A DNA stretch of 8,251 nucleotides from the NCBI GenBank assembly GCA_005880175.1, contig VBJR01000117.1, forward strand, positions 18,264-26,514, given 5' to 3'. The position numbers were made by a program, and so were the translations under genes. The stretch's first letter is position 1, and each line of letters starts with the position of its first letter. Below the pieces are notes generated by a model, which had not been told where the DNA came from, searched no databases, and saw nothing but the letters and a program-made list of their open reading frames with translations. Origin of the DNA: Chloroflexota bacterium (GTDB taxonomy: Bacteria > Chloroflexota > Dormibacteria > Dormibacterales > Dormibacteraceae). Below, piece after piece: positions 1-5,881 of this stretch.

Positions 1-1
1 G

Positions 2-736
2 GACCTGCCGCTCCAGCGCCGGGCGCTGCTGGCGATGCTCCTGGACGTCGAGGGCGCGGTCGTCGCCATCCTCGAGACGGCCGCCGTGCTGGAGCGCGCC
101 GACGCCGGCGACGAGGGCGCGGCCGCGCTGGCCCGGATCCTCACGCCGCTGCTCAAGGCCGCGGTCACCAAGCGGGCCCGGCACGTCACCGGCGAGGCGA
201 TGGAGGCACGGGGCGGCGACGGCTACGTCGAGGAGTGGGTGCAGCCGCGCCTGCTCCGGGACGCCCACCTGGGGTCGATCTGGGAAGGCACGACCAACGT
301 GGTCCAGCTCGACGTCCTGCGCGCGATGGCGCGGGCGGGCGCGCACCGGCCGCTGCTGGACCACCTGGCCGGCATCGCCCGGCCGCCGTACGAGCCGCTG
401 GCCCGGCTGCTCGACCGCGCCCGCGCCCGCGTGGAGGCGCGCTGCGCCGAGGTGCTGGCGCTCGACGGCCCGGCGCGGGAGCTGGCCATGCCGGGCGTGG
501 CCACCGCGCTCCACCACCTGGTCGCGGCCACCTGCCTGGCCGGGGAGGCGGCGCACCAGCTCGCCGCGGGCGAGGGCGCCCGCAAGCTGGTGGTCGCCGC
601 GGCCTACGCGGCCCGCGAGCTCGGGCGCGGCGACGACCCGCTGGACGAGCCCGGCCTGGTCGCCCTGCTGGAGCCGATCGACCGGTGGGAGCGCGTGCCC
701 GTCGAGGCCGCGGAGACGGTGCGCCTCCCGGGCTGA
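2..736 (+). CDS. Acyl-CoA dehydrogenase, AidB-like, C-terminal part (5' partial)
   Basis: The open frame runs in from the left edge, so the start and the N-terminal and beta domains are missing; 244 residues are visible. The first ~110 match the C-terminal helical domain of flavin-dependent acyl-CoA dehydrogenases: the ARGGDGYVEE stretch is followed by RLLRDAHLGSIWEGT. In the family, the Glu of an EGT motif at this place is the catalytic base (here codon 284-286) and the domain binds FAD and the acyl-CoA tail. The GYVEE...SIWEG...DVLRA pattern is closest to the AidB subgroup, and the extra ~130 residues after it also fit AidB-like proteins, which carry an added C-terminal helical domain. Substrate is unknown; an ordinary acyl-CoA dehydrogenase role or an alkylation-response role are both possible. 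It converges on the DUF2156 gene, 10 nt separating the stops. Confidence 0.85.
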   Translation, partial: DLPLQRRALLAMLLDVEGAVVAILETAAVLERADAGDEGAAALARILTPLLKAAVTKRARHVTGEAMEARGGDGYVEEWVQPRLLRDAHLGSIWEGTTNVVQLDVLRAMARAGAHRPLLDHLAGIARPPYEPLARLLDRARARVEARCAEVLALDGPARELAMPGVATALHHLVAATCLAGEAAHQLAAGEGARKLVVAAAYAARELGRGDDPLDEPGLVALLEPIDRWERVPVEAAETVRLPG

Positions 737-746
737 CCGGGGCGGC

Positions 747-2294
747 TCAGGAGGCCCGGCGGACCGCGGCGCGCTCGCGCGAGCGCGCGAACAGCCCGGG
801 GTGGTGCAGCAGCAGCACCGCGAGCAGGACGGCCGGCACGTCCGCCAGGCGCTCGACGACCAGGTAGCGGGGCTCCCACCGGGGCCGGAACTTGGCCTTG
901 AACGCGACCAGCCCCGGCGAGGCGCTGCGCACGCCGACCACGTCGCACAGGGTCCGGGCCACCAGCGCCGTGCCCCGGCCCGCGATCGGGGCCAGGCCGA
1001 GGCTGACCACGCCGGCACGGCCCCGGAAGGCTTCCAGCGACCGCTCGATGAGCAGCTCCACCGTTCCCGCCGGCGCCGCCGGCCCACGCTTGACCTCGTC
1101 CAGCACCATCGCCCGCGCCGCCGGCAGCCACAGCCACGTGGCATAGCCCGCGAGGCCCGCCCCGTCCACCTGGGCGAGCGCGACCGTGCGCTCGACGTCG
1201 ACGGGGTCGTCGCGGCGGCCGACCGAGAAGGCCATCTCGCCCAGGGCCGAGCGCTCGGCGAGCTGGTCGGCCAGCATCCGCATGGCCGACCGCGCGTCGG
1301 CCGGCACGTCCGCCGCCTCCCGGACCTCGACCGAGACGCCGAGCCGGACGGCCTTGGTGACCTGGTGCCGGAGGTTCGCCATCGGCCGGCCCTCCAGCGA
1401 GAAGCGGTCCACGTCCACCAGCGCCTCGCGCCCGAGCGGCAGGCGCCGGGTGCGGGGCAGCGCGGCGGCGTCCGCCTCGGACACCTGGTACCAGGCCGGC
1501 CGCCAGCCCCGGCGCCGGCAGGCGGCGCGGAACTCCCCGCCGACCCGCTCGGCCGAGCCCTCGCCGCCGATCGGCGGTCCCAGCGCCAGGGCGACGCCCG
1601 TCCGGCAGCCGTACGCCAGGAACGCGTCCCGCCCGGCCCAGAAATGTGCCTTGTCGCGCATCAGCGCGAACGGGGCGACACCCGACCGGGCGCGGCTGCG
1701 GTACAGATGGCGCGCCGCGTCCGGGTCCCGCCGCGCGGGCAGCGCGGGGTTGCGGTCCAGCAGCGCCAGGCCGCAGACGGCCGCCAGGAACGCGAACGGC
1801 AGCGGGATCGTGAAGACCGGCGCTGGCCGCGGTGACCGGTGCGCCGAGAGGAGGAGCACCGCGCTCAGCGCCGCGAACAGGAGGGCGACGCCGAGCAGCG
1901 ACCAGCCGAGCCGGCTGGAGGCCGGGTCGCTCTCCTCGCTCCAGAGCGAGCTGGCGAGCAGCGCGGCGACCGCGTCGACGAGCGCCACCGCGACCAGGCC
2001 CTGCCGGCCGGACCCCAGGGACAGGAACGCGACCGCCACCGCCAGGACGACGAGGATGCGCCGGAACCCCCGCTTCGGCCGCGTGGCCAGGTAGAGCGCT
2101 GCCGCGGCGACGGCCAGCGCGATCGGCAGCCGCGCCGGCGCCGGCAGGCCCAGCACCACGTCGGCCGCCCACCGCAGCGAGCGGTGGTGCTGCGCCCATC
2201 CCTCTAGCGACAGGAGGCCGACGACCAGCGCCGTGAAGATGAGGAGCGCCCGCAGCACGGGATCGGCCGCGGCGCGCAGCTCCCGGATCGCCAT
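747..2294 (-). CDS. Membrane protein with MprF-like lysyltransferase (DUF2156) domain
   Basis: A 515-residue protein. Residues ~14-180 contain five or six hydrophobic segments (about 14-31, 56-71, 79-93, 99-116, 130-150, 158-179). A cytosolic domain from ~190 to 480 resembles the C-terminal domain of MprF, which transfers lysine or alanine from aminoacyl-tRNA to phosphatidylglycerol. Family hallmarks are DRFSLEGRPMANLRHQV (296-312), SLGLAPIAG (431-439) and FKAKFRPRWEPRYLVV (465-480). Full MprF proteins are about 840 residues with a larger flippase region, so this is a short form, perhaps a synthase without the flippase. Lipid aminoacylation would alter surface charge and peptide resistance; that role is inferred. 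The ATG has no Shine-Dalgarno sequence, and a weak leaderless-type promoter lies just upstream. It follows the ECF sigma gene on the same strand after 175 nt. Confidence 0.82.
   Translation of the reverse strand: MAIRELRAAADPVLRALLIFTALVVGLLSLEGWAQHHRSLRWAADVVLGLPAPARLPIALAVAAAALYLATRPKRGFRRILVVLAVAVAFLSLGSGRQGLVAVALVDAVAALLASSLWSEESDPASSRLGWSLLGVALLFAALSAVLLLSAHRSPRPAPVFTIPLPFAFLAAVCGLALLDRNPALPARRDPDAARHLYRSRARSGVAPFALMRDKAHFWAGRDAFLAYGCRTGVALALGPPIGGEGSAERVGGEFRAACRRRGWRPAWYQVSEADAAALPRTRRLPLGREALVDVDRFSLEGRPMANLRHQVTKAVRLGVSVEVREAADVPADARSAMRMLADQLAERSALGEMAFSVGRRDDPVDVERTVALAQVDGAGLAGYATWLWLPAARAMVLDEVKRGPAAPAGTVELLIERSLEAFRGRAGVVSLGLAPIAGRGTALVARTLCDVVGVRSASPGLVAFKAKFRPRWEPRYLVVERLADVPAVLLAVLLLHHPGLFARSRERAAVRRAS
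769..788. repeat. 20-bp perfect palindrome near convergent gene ends
   Basis: Bases 769-788 read gcgcgctcgcgcgagcgcgc and equal their own reverse complement. The palindrome lies inside the last 15 codons of the DUF2156 gene, about 30 bp beyond the stop of the convergent acyl-CoA dehydrogenase gene. As RNA it could form a very stable GC hairpin and so act as a T-tract-less terminator for the plus-strand transcript. It also encodes an Arg/Ala/Ser/Glu-rich tail, so codon use in GC-rich DNA could produce it by chance. Confidence 0.45.
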
Positions 2295-2303
2295 CGCAGC
2301 ACA

Positions 2304-2333
2304 ACCGTACAGAGCGCGCCCGGGGAATGCCAG
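2304..2333 (-). promoter_or_regulatory. Weak candidate promoter for the DUF2156 gene
   Basis: Read on the minus strand, CTGGCA (2333-2328; 4 of 6 to TTGACA) is followed after 18 nt by TACGGT (2309-2304; T, A and final T conserved). Transcription would begin 2-3 nt before the ATG at 2294, giving a leaderless message, which fits the absence of a Shine-Dalgarno sequence there. Such weak matches are common in random DNA, so this is tentative. Confidence 0.22.
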
Positions 2334-2342
2334 GCGCCGAGA

Positions 2343-2432
2343 TCAGGCCCCGGACCAACCGGGCTGGAGCGCGAGCCGGGCGCGGTCCGGCAGCACCGTC
2401 GCCCGGATCACCGACGCGCTGACCTGTCCCAT
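2343..2432 (-). CDS. Possible small ORF (29 aa) or frameshifted tail after the sigma gene
   Basis: Between the sigma stop and the DUF2156 start, one minus-strand frame reads as plausible protein. From the ATG at 2432 it encodes 29 residues starting MGQVSASVIRATVLPD and ending in TGA at 2345-2343. GGTGGA lies 8 nt before this ATG and could serve as a Shine-Dalgarno site. The same frame is open and coding-like upstream to the sigma stop (42 codons from 2471, 40 ending in G or C) but has no ATG or GTG there. It could be a real small gene, the rest of a decayed gene, or a C-terminal extension of the sigma factor reached by a +1 shift at its stop. I do not recognise the sequence. Confidence 0.3.
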   Translation of the reverse strand: MGQVSASVIRATVLPDRARLALQPGWSGA

Positions 2433-2469
2433 CAGGTCGTTCCACCAGCCGGCGTCGAGGCCCGGCTGC

Positions 2470-2994
2470 TCACGGTTCGGCTCCGATCGCGGCCGCCAGC
2501 TGCCGGCGCGCCTGGCTGAGCTGGTACCGGACCGTCCCCGCCGGCTCCCCCAGCACCTCGCCGACCTGCGCGCTGGTCAGCCCGCCGGCCACGTGCAGGC
2601 TGAGCACGGTCCGCAGCTTCTCGGGCAGCCCCCGGATCGCCCGGTCGAGCTGGGCGACCCGCTCGCCCAGCTCCGCGCGCGCCTCCGGGCCCTCGGCGGC
2701 GGGGGCGGCGGCCACCGCGTCCCGCTCCAGGGCCGCCCGGGCGGCCTCCGCGCTGGCCCGGGTGCGGTGCGTGTCGATCACCAGGTTCCGGGCCACCGCG
2801 AAGACCCACGCCCGCTGCCGGTCCGCCGGCAGGTCGCGCCACGAGCCGGCGTGCCGCCACGCCCGCAGAAACACCTCCTGGAGGAGGTCACGGGCGGCCT
2901 CGCGGTCGCCCGTGCGTCCGAGCAGGTACGCGTGCACGGCCCGCTGCTGCTCCTCGTAGAGCCGGTTGAAGTCGTGCTCGGCATCACCGCTCAC
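2470..2994 (-). CDS. ECF-type RNA polymerase sigma factor
   Basis: The 174-residue length fits ECF sigma factors. Region sigma-2 spans about residues 9-79, with RDLLQEVFLRAW (35-46) and the RAWVFAVARNLVIDTHR stretch (61-77) that binds core polymerase and melts the -10. A variable Ala/Glu-rich linker follows (~80-112). Region sigma-4 spans ~113-170, with the helix-turn-helix at GLTSAQVGEVLGEPAGTVRYQL (two parts, 138-159) for -35 recognition. The start is GTG at 2994, overlapping the stop of the upstream repeat-protein gene as GTGA; there is no clear Shine-Dalgarno sequence, so translation probably depends on coupling. No anti-sigma factor with a membrane segment or zinc motif is adjacent, so control may involve the two upstream co-translated proteins or the sigma factor's own expression. 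This is inferred. See the 42-codon frame after its stop. Confidence 0.93.
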   Translation of the reverse strand: MSGDAEHDFNRLYEEQQRAVHAYLLGRTGDREAARDLLQEVFLRAWRHAGSWRDLPADRQRAWVFAVARNLVIDTHRTRASAEAARAALERDAVAAAPAAEGPEARAELGERVAQLDRAIRGLPEKLRTVLSLHVAGGLTSAQVGEVLGEPAGTVRYQLSQARRQLAAAIGAEP

Positions 2995-3911
2995 GCGTCC
3001 AGGATGTCGATGACGCCGTTCTTCTGGATCGCCAGCACCTGGAGCAGTGGCACCAGCTCGCGCGACGCCGCCAGCTTGCCGTTGACGACGATCGCGGCCA
3101 CCTTGTCCTTGACGAGCCGCACCGGCACGTCGGGATCGAACTCGAAGCTGCCGTTGAGCACCAGCGTCACGGGCTCGTCGAGCAGCTCGAAGAACCCGGC
3201 CGTGAACCGGTCCTTGCCGCTGAAGATGCGCGGTGGCGCGGTGTACCAGACCGCCCCGCCCACCACGACCAGCGCCGGGGCCAGCACCAGCTGGCTGTCC
3301 TCCGGCGCGATGAGGGCGCCCACGACCACGATCCGGCGGAAGCCCACGGTCGCCACCGGGCTGGTCACCACCAGCGCGCCCGCCACCAGGGCGATGTCGT
3401 CCGGGTTGCCGCCCGGGTTGGCCAGGAGCTCGCCCTTCAGGCGCGTGTCGCCCTGGAAGACCCTGACCGCCTGGCCCTCGACCCAGGGGTAGTACACGGT
3501 GCTGCCCACCGTCTGGCGCAGCGCCGGCGCCAGCGCGGCCTGGCTGCCGTCGGGCGCGACGACCGCGCCCACCGTCAGGATGCTGTGGAAGCCGACGCGC
3601 TCCACCGGGCTGGTGACGACCAGGGCCCCGGTGACCAGCAGCACGACCGGGCCGCCGGCCGGCGCCGCCAGCGCCGCCCCGTCCATCGTCAGCGCCCCGA
3701 CGTGCGAGTTGACCCGGGCGCCGTCGGGCACTGGCACGACGTTGGCGACGTTCTGCATCGGGATGGCGGCGAGCGCCCCCGACAGCGACTCGGGCACGAC
3801 CACGTTGGCCACGTTCCGGATGCTCGTGATGCGGGCCAGCTCCTCCGCCGACCGCACCTGGCTCAGGTCGAGCAGTGCCATGTTCTCGACGGCGCCGGCC
3901 TCCGGGCTCAT
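2991..3911 (-). CDS. Uncharacterised protein with internal beta-rich repeats, paired with ECF sigma
   Basis: I do not recognise a named family. The 306-residue product has no signal peptide and no convincing membrane helix. Residues 17-60 hold a duplicated NVANVV motif (33-38 and 54-59). Then come two ~83-residue repeats: cores 93-131 and 176-214 share 26 of 39 positions (GALVVTSPV, VGF, APAL), each followed by a YY/WY-P turn and an R-V/I-F...ELL segment. A third, weaker half-repeat begins near 248. Alternating short hydrophobic strands and turns suggest a beta-solenoid, broadly like bactofilin-type scaffolds, but this is only resemblance in style. The ATG at 3911 was chosen because it overlaps the upstream stop as ATGA and has GGGGGAGG 4 nt before it; an internal Met11 is possible. 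Its stop overlaps the sigma GTG. A sensor, scaffold or regulator of the sigma factor is plausible but inferred. Confidence 0.85.
   Translation of the reverse strand: MSPEAGAVENMALLDLSQVRSAEELARITSIRNVANVVVPESLSGALAAIPMQNVANVVPVPDGARVNSHVGALTMDGAALAAPAGGPVVLLVTGALVVTSPVERVGFHSILTVGAVVAPDGSQAALAPALRQTVGSTVYYPWVEGQAVRVFQGDTRLKGELLANPGGNPDDIALVAGALVVTSPVATVGFRRIVVVGALIAPEDSQLVLAPALVVVGGAVWYTAPPRIFSGKDRFTAGFFELLDEPVTLVLNGSFEFDPDVPVRLVKDKVAAIVVNGKLAASRELVPLLQVLAIQKNGVIDILDA
3270..3635 (-). repeat. Intragenic ~249-bp protein-coding repeat (two copies)
   Basis: Two copies of the repeat core lie at 3519-3635 and 3270-3386, exactly 249 nt (83 codons) apart. They encode residues 93-131 and 176-214 of the repeat protein. 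Similarity is clear at DNA level around the shared caccgggctggt segment and strong in protein (26 of 39 identical), so this looks like an old internal duplication rather than a recent tandem array. Confidence 0.75.
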
Positions 3912-4114
3912 CTCGCCTCCCCCAGCGCGGCGCGGATCGCGGGCTGGCCGGCGAGGCGCAAGCCCAGCCGGGCCAGGGCCGTCCCCGCGGCCAGGCGCAG
4001 CGGCCGGCGGTACCGCCGGGCCAGCGCGTCCCGCTCGAAGCTCCGCCTGATCGCGGCCTGCCGCTCCACCACCGTCCGGAGCGGATCCGGGTCGAACGCG
4101 TTCCAGTCCATCAT
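3908..4114 (-). CDS. Small basic helical protein, first gene of the sigma cassette
   Basis: A 68-residue protein of unknown function. It is mostly helical in appearance: residues ~11-36 are charged (VVERQAAIRRSFERDALARR) and ~38-56 form an Arg/Leu/Ala-rich amphipathic stretch (LRLAAGTALARLGLRLAG). It is basic overall, with no signal peptide, Cys or metal motif. It is believed real because AGGAGG sits 11 nt before the first of two adjacent ATG codons (4114 and 4111), and its TGA overlaps the ATG of the repeat-protein gene as ATGA. It may bind nucleic acid, membrane or its partner proteins; the sequence does not decide. Small helical proteins next to ECF sigma genes can act as anti-sigma factors, but no known anti-sigma domain is visible. 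Confidence 0.72.
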   Translation of the reverse strand: MMDWNAFDPDPLRTVVERQAAIRRSFERDALARRYRRPLRLAAGTALARLGLRLAGQPAIRAALGEAR

Positions 4115-4125
4115 CTCTGCACGTA

Positions 4126-4131
4126 CCTCCT
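4126..4131 (-). promoter_or_regulatory. Strong Shine-Dalgarno site for the sigma cassette
   Basis: AGGAGG (read 4131-4126, extending to AGGAGGT) lies 11 nt before the ATG at 4114 and 14 nt before the second ATG at 4111. It is the best ribosome-binding site in the window and supports the small gene as the entry point of the translationally coupled cassette. Confidence 0.75.
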
Positions 4132-4140
4132 GACCAGGGA

Positions 4141-4166
4141 GACGGACGAGCCGACAAGGTGTTGGG
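4141..4166 (-). promoter_or_regulatory. Candidate ECF-type promoter of the sigma cassette
   Basis: On the minus strand CCCAAC (4166-4161) is followed after exactly 16 nt by CGTC (4144-4141), then by the Shine-Dalgarno site 9 nt further. ECF promoters typically carry an AAC-type -35 and a CGT-type -10 at this spacing, and ECF operons often control themselves. The 58-nt gap after ogt leaves room for such a promoter. The match is short and unverified. A second CGTC occurs at 4148-4145 with a less suitable 12-nt spacing. Confidence 0.35.
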
Positions 4167-4172
4167 ACCGGG

Positions 4173-4718
4173 CTACGCGAGGAGCGGCAGCTCGCCCCAG
4201 CGGTCGGCGTCCTCCGTCGCGAGGAGGCGCCGCTTCCAGTCCAGCCCGCCCCCGAAGCCGGTCAGCGCGCCCGAGCTGCCGATCACGCGGTGGCACGGCA
4301 CCACGACCGGCACCGGGTTGGCCCCGTTCGCGGCCCCGACGGCGCGCACGGCGGCCGGCCGGTCGATCGCCCGCGCCACGTCGGCGTAGGAGCGCACCTC
4401 GCCGTACGGGATGGCCTGGAGCTGGCGCCAGACGCTGAGCTGGAAGGGCGTGCCGGCCAGGTCGAGGGCCACGGTGAACGCGGTGCGCTCGCCCCGGAAG
4501 TACGCGTCCAGCTGGCTGGCGAGCTCGCCGGCCCGGGGGTCGGAGCCGGCCCGGACGGTGACGCCGCGCAGGTGGCGGCCCAGCCAGCGGTCCACGTCGC
4601 CCGGCTGGTTCGGGAACAGCAGGCAGCGCACCCCGCCATCGGTGAGCACCGCATGGAACGTGCCGTGCATCGTGGGCACGGCCGCCAGGGTCGCGGTCGT
4701 GGTGATGGTCTCGTTCAT
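4173..4718 (-). CDS. ogt: Methylated-DNA--[protein]-cysteine S-methyltransferase (O6-alkylguanine repair)
   Basis: This suicide repair protein moves alkyl groups from O6-alkylguanine in DNA onto its own cysteine. The 181-residue length is typical of Ogt/MGMT. The active-site motif PCHRVIGSSG is at 141-150, with acceptor Cys142 in the usual VVVPCHRVI setting. Upstream are IPYGEVRSYADVA (103-115), the arginine-finger region AVRAVGAANGANP (123-135, Arg125 and hinge Asn131), and an N-terminal domain whose end includes LDAYFRGER. GLDWKRRLLATE (158-169) is the usual C-terminal helix. There is no AdaA-type methyl-sensing domain, so it is a plain repair enzyme. The ATG at 4718 lacks a good Shine-Dalgarno sequence; Met17 is a possible later start. 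It lies 40 nt after the CoA-transferase gene on the same strand and may be transcribed with it. Confidence 0.96.
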   Translation of the reverse strand: MNETITTTATLAAVPTMHGTFHAVLTDGGVRCLLFPNQPGDVDRWLGRHLRGVTVRAGSDPRAGELASQLDAYFRGERTAFTVALDLAGTPFQLSVWRQLQAIPYGEVRSYADVARAIDRPAAVRAVGAANGANPVPVVVPCHRVIGSSGALTGFGGGLDWKRRLLATEDADRWGELPLLA

Positions 4719-4758
4719 GGCACCAGGTGGAACACCGTCGCGGCGGGGATCGTTGCGG

Positions 4759-5856
4759 TCAGATCACGCCCTTCGCGGCCAGCTCGTCCAGCCGCTCCTC
4801 GGACAGGCCCAGGCGCTCCGCCAGCACCCGGCGCGTGTCCTGACCCAGGCGCCGGCCCGCGAACCGGACCGCCCCCGGCGTGTCCAGCATCCGGAACAGG
4901 ACGTTCTGGATCCGGAGCGGGCCCAGGTCCTCGTCGTCGAGCGTGACGATCGAGTCCAGCGCGCGGAACTGCGGGTCCTCGAGCACGTGGCTGGCGTCGT
5001 ACACCGGCGCGATCGCCGCCCCCGCCTCCTCGAACCGCGCCATCACCTCGGAGAAGTCGCGCTCGCCGATCCAGGCGGCGACGGCCTCGTCCAGCTCGTC
5101 GCCGTGCTCGGCCCGCGCGATGCCGGAGTCGAACCAGGGCTCGTCCACCACGTCGGGCCTGCCCACCAGGCGCATGACCCGCGCCGCGATCGGCGTGGTG
5201 CTGGTCGAGATCGCCACCCACCGGCCGTCCCGGGTCAGGTACGTGTTGCGGGGCGCGTTGTTCGTGCTCCGGTTGCCGGTCCGGGGCAGGACCAGCCCGA
5301 GCTGGTCGTACACGGTCGGCTGGGCGCCGACGACGGTCATGATCGGCTCGATGATGGCCAGGTCGATCACCTGGCCGCGGCCGCCCCGGGCGTCGCGCTG
5401 GTACAGCGCCAGCATCACGGCGTACGCGCCGGTGATGCCGGCGATCCCGTCCGCCAGGCCGAACGGCGGCAGCGTCGGCGGCCCGCCGGGCTCGCCGGTC
5501 AGCGCGGCGAACCCGCTCATCGACTCCGCCAGCGTGCCGAAGCCGCGCCGCTCGGCGTACGGCCCGAACTGGCCGAAGCCCGTCTGCCCGGCCAGGCCGC
5601 GCAGCAGGTCCTGGCCGTCGGGCGTGGACAGGTCGATGGTGACGGTCCACTTGTTGCGGCCCAGCACCTTCCACCAGAGGCCGTGGCCGTCCTTGACGTG
5701 CCCGTGCGTGCGCAGCGGGTCGCCGCCGGGGTGCTCGACCTTGACCACGTCGGCGCCGAAGTCGCCGAGCAGGGTCGCGGCGGTCGGGCCCGCGAACAGC
5801 GTCGCCACGTCGAGGACACGAATGCCGGTCAGGGGTCCCGAGGCGACCACGGCCAC
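4759..5856 (-). CDS. CaiB/BaiF family class III CoA-transferase, apparently with an internal deletion
   Basis: Class III CoA-transferases move CoA between acids through mixed-anhydride and glutamyl-free aspartyl intermediates. The N-terminus has GPLTGIRVLDVATLFAGP (7-24) and GADVVKVEHPGGDP (34-47); the usual nucleophilic Asp is probably Asp136 in PFGLADGIAG. Later family motifs are GGRGQVIDLAI (158-168) and TGNRSTNNAPRNTYLTRDGR (193-212). The product is 365 residues, while members usually have about 390-430. At residues 90/91 the text jumps from GLAG directly to QTGFGQFGPY, omitting the ~35-40 residues where relatives carry the ADV-ENFRPG...LGL...NP-LV segment. Reading frame is kept. The start is GTG at 5856 (another GTG at 5850), without Shine-Dalgarno. 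Substrate unknown. The enzyme may be inactive, altered, or an assembly artefact. Confidence 0.88.
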   Translation of the reverse strand: MAVVASGPLTGIRVLDVATLFAGPTAATLLGDFGADVVKVEHPGGDPLRTHGHVKDGHGLWWKVLGRNKWTVTIDLSTPDGQDLLRGLAGQTGFGQFGPYAERRGFGTLAESMSGFAALTGEPGGPPTLPPFGLADGIAGITGAYAVMLALYQRDARGGRGQVIDLAIIEPIMTVVGAQPTVYDQLGLVLPRTGNRSTNNAPRNTYLTRDGRWVAISTSTTPIAARVMRLVGRPDVVDEPWFDSGIARAEHGDELDEAVAAWIGERDFSEVMARFEEAGAAIAPVYDASHVLEDPQFRALDSIVTLDDEDLGPLRIQNVLFRMLDTPGAVRFAGRRLGQDTRRVLAERLGLSEERLDELAAKGVI

Positions 5857-5881
5857 TCAAAGTAACCCACACAATGGTCCG
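5857..5881. promoter_or_regulatory. 25-bp divergent spacer with overlapping promoter candidates
   Basis: Only 25 bp separate the GTG starts of the divergent CoA-transferase and ThDP-enzyme genes, and neither has a Shine-Dalgarno sequence. On the plus strand CACAAT (5870-5875; 4 of 6 to TATAAT) would place the transcription start at about the GTG at 5882. On the minus strand TACTTT (5864-5859) is a weak -10 that would start RNA near the alternative GTG at 5850. Both suggest leaderless messages. No convincing -35 is seen. Also present is a three-codon ATG-GTC-CGG-TGA minicistron (5874-5885) overlapping the plus-strand start. Confidence 0.3.

Noticed and set aside
604..2445. 613-codon minus-strand open frame and several plus-strand frames over the DUF2156 gene
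   Set aside because: Composition is Arg/Ala/Gly/Pro-rich without motifs; the 515-residue frame has membrane segments and MprF-like motifs.
2440..2450. GGAAC before the small frame after the sigma gene as an ECF -35
   Set aside because: The nearest CGTC lies 22 nt downstream, too far for an ECF promoter.
2875..2890. Near-palindrome acctcctggaggaggt with an AGGAGGT core, as an internal start or operator
   Set aside because: It encodes the conserved LLQEV segment of sigma region 2 and no suitable start codon gives a plausible protein after it.
2991..4157. Longer start for the repeat protein, adding about 82 N-terminal residues
   Set aside because: The added part overlaps the small basic gene in another frame and is low-complexity; the ATG at 3911 has a good Shine-Dalgarno site and an ATGA overlap.
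4731..4756. GCAAC-N18-GTT before ogt as another ECF promoter
   Set aside because: The motif is short, does not share the -10 element of the sigma-cassette candidate, and the gene lies only 40 nt after the CoA-transferase, so co-transcription is the simpler explanation.
4880..5881. N-terminal extension of the ThDP enzyme by about 334 residues
   Set aside because: The extension lies entirely antisense to the CoA-transferase gene and has no ThDP-family sequence; the family N-terminus begins right after GTG 5882.
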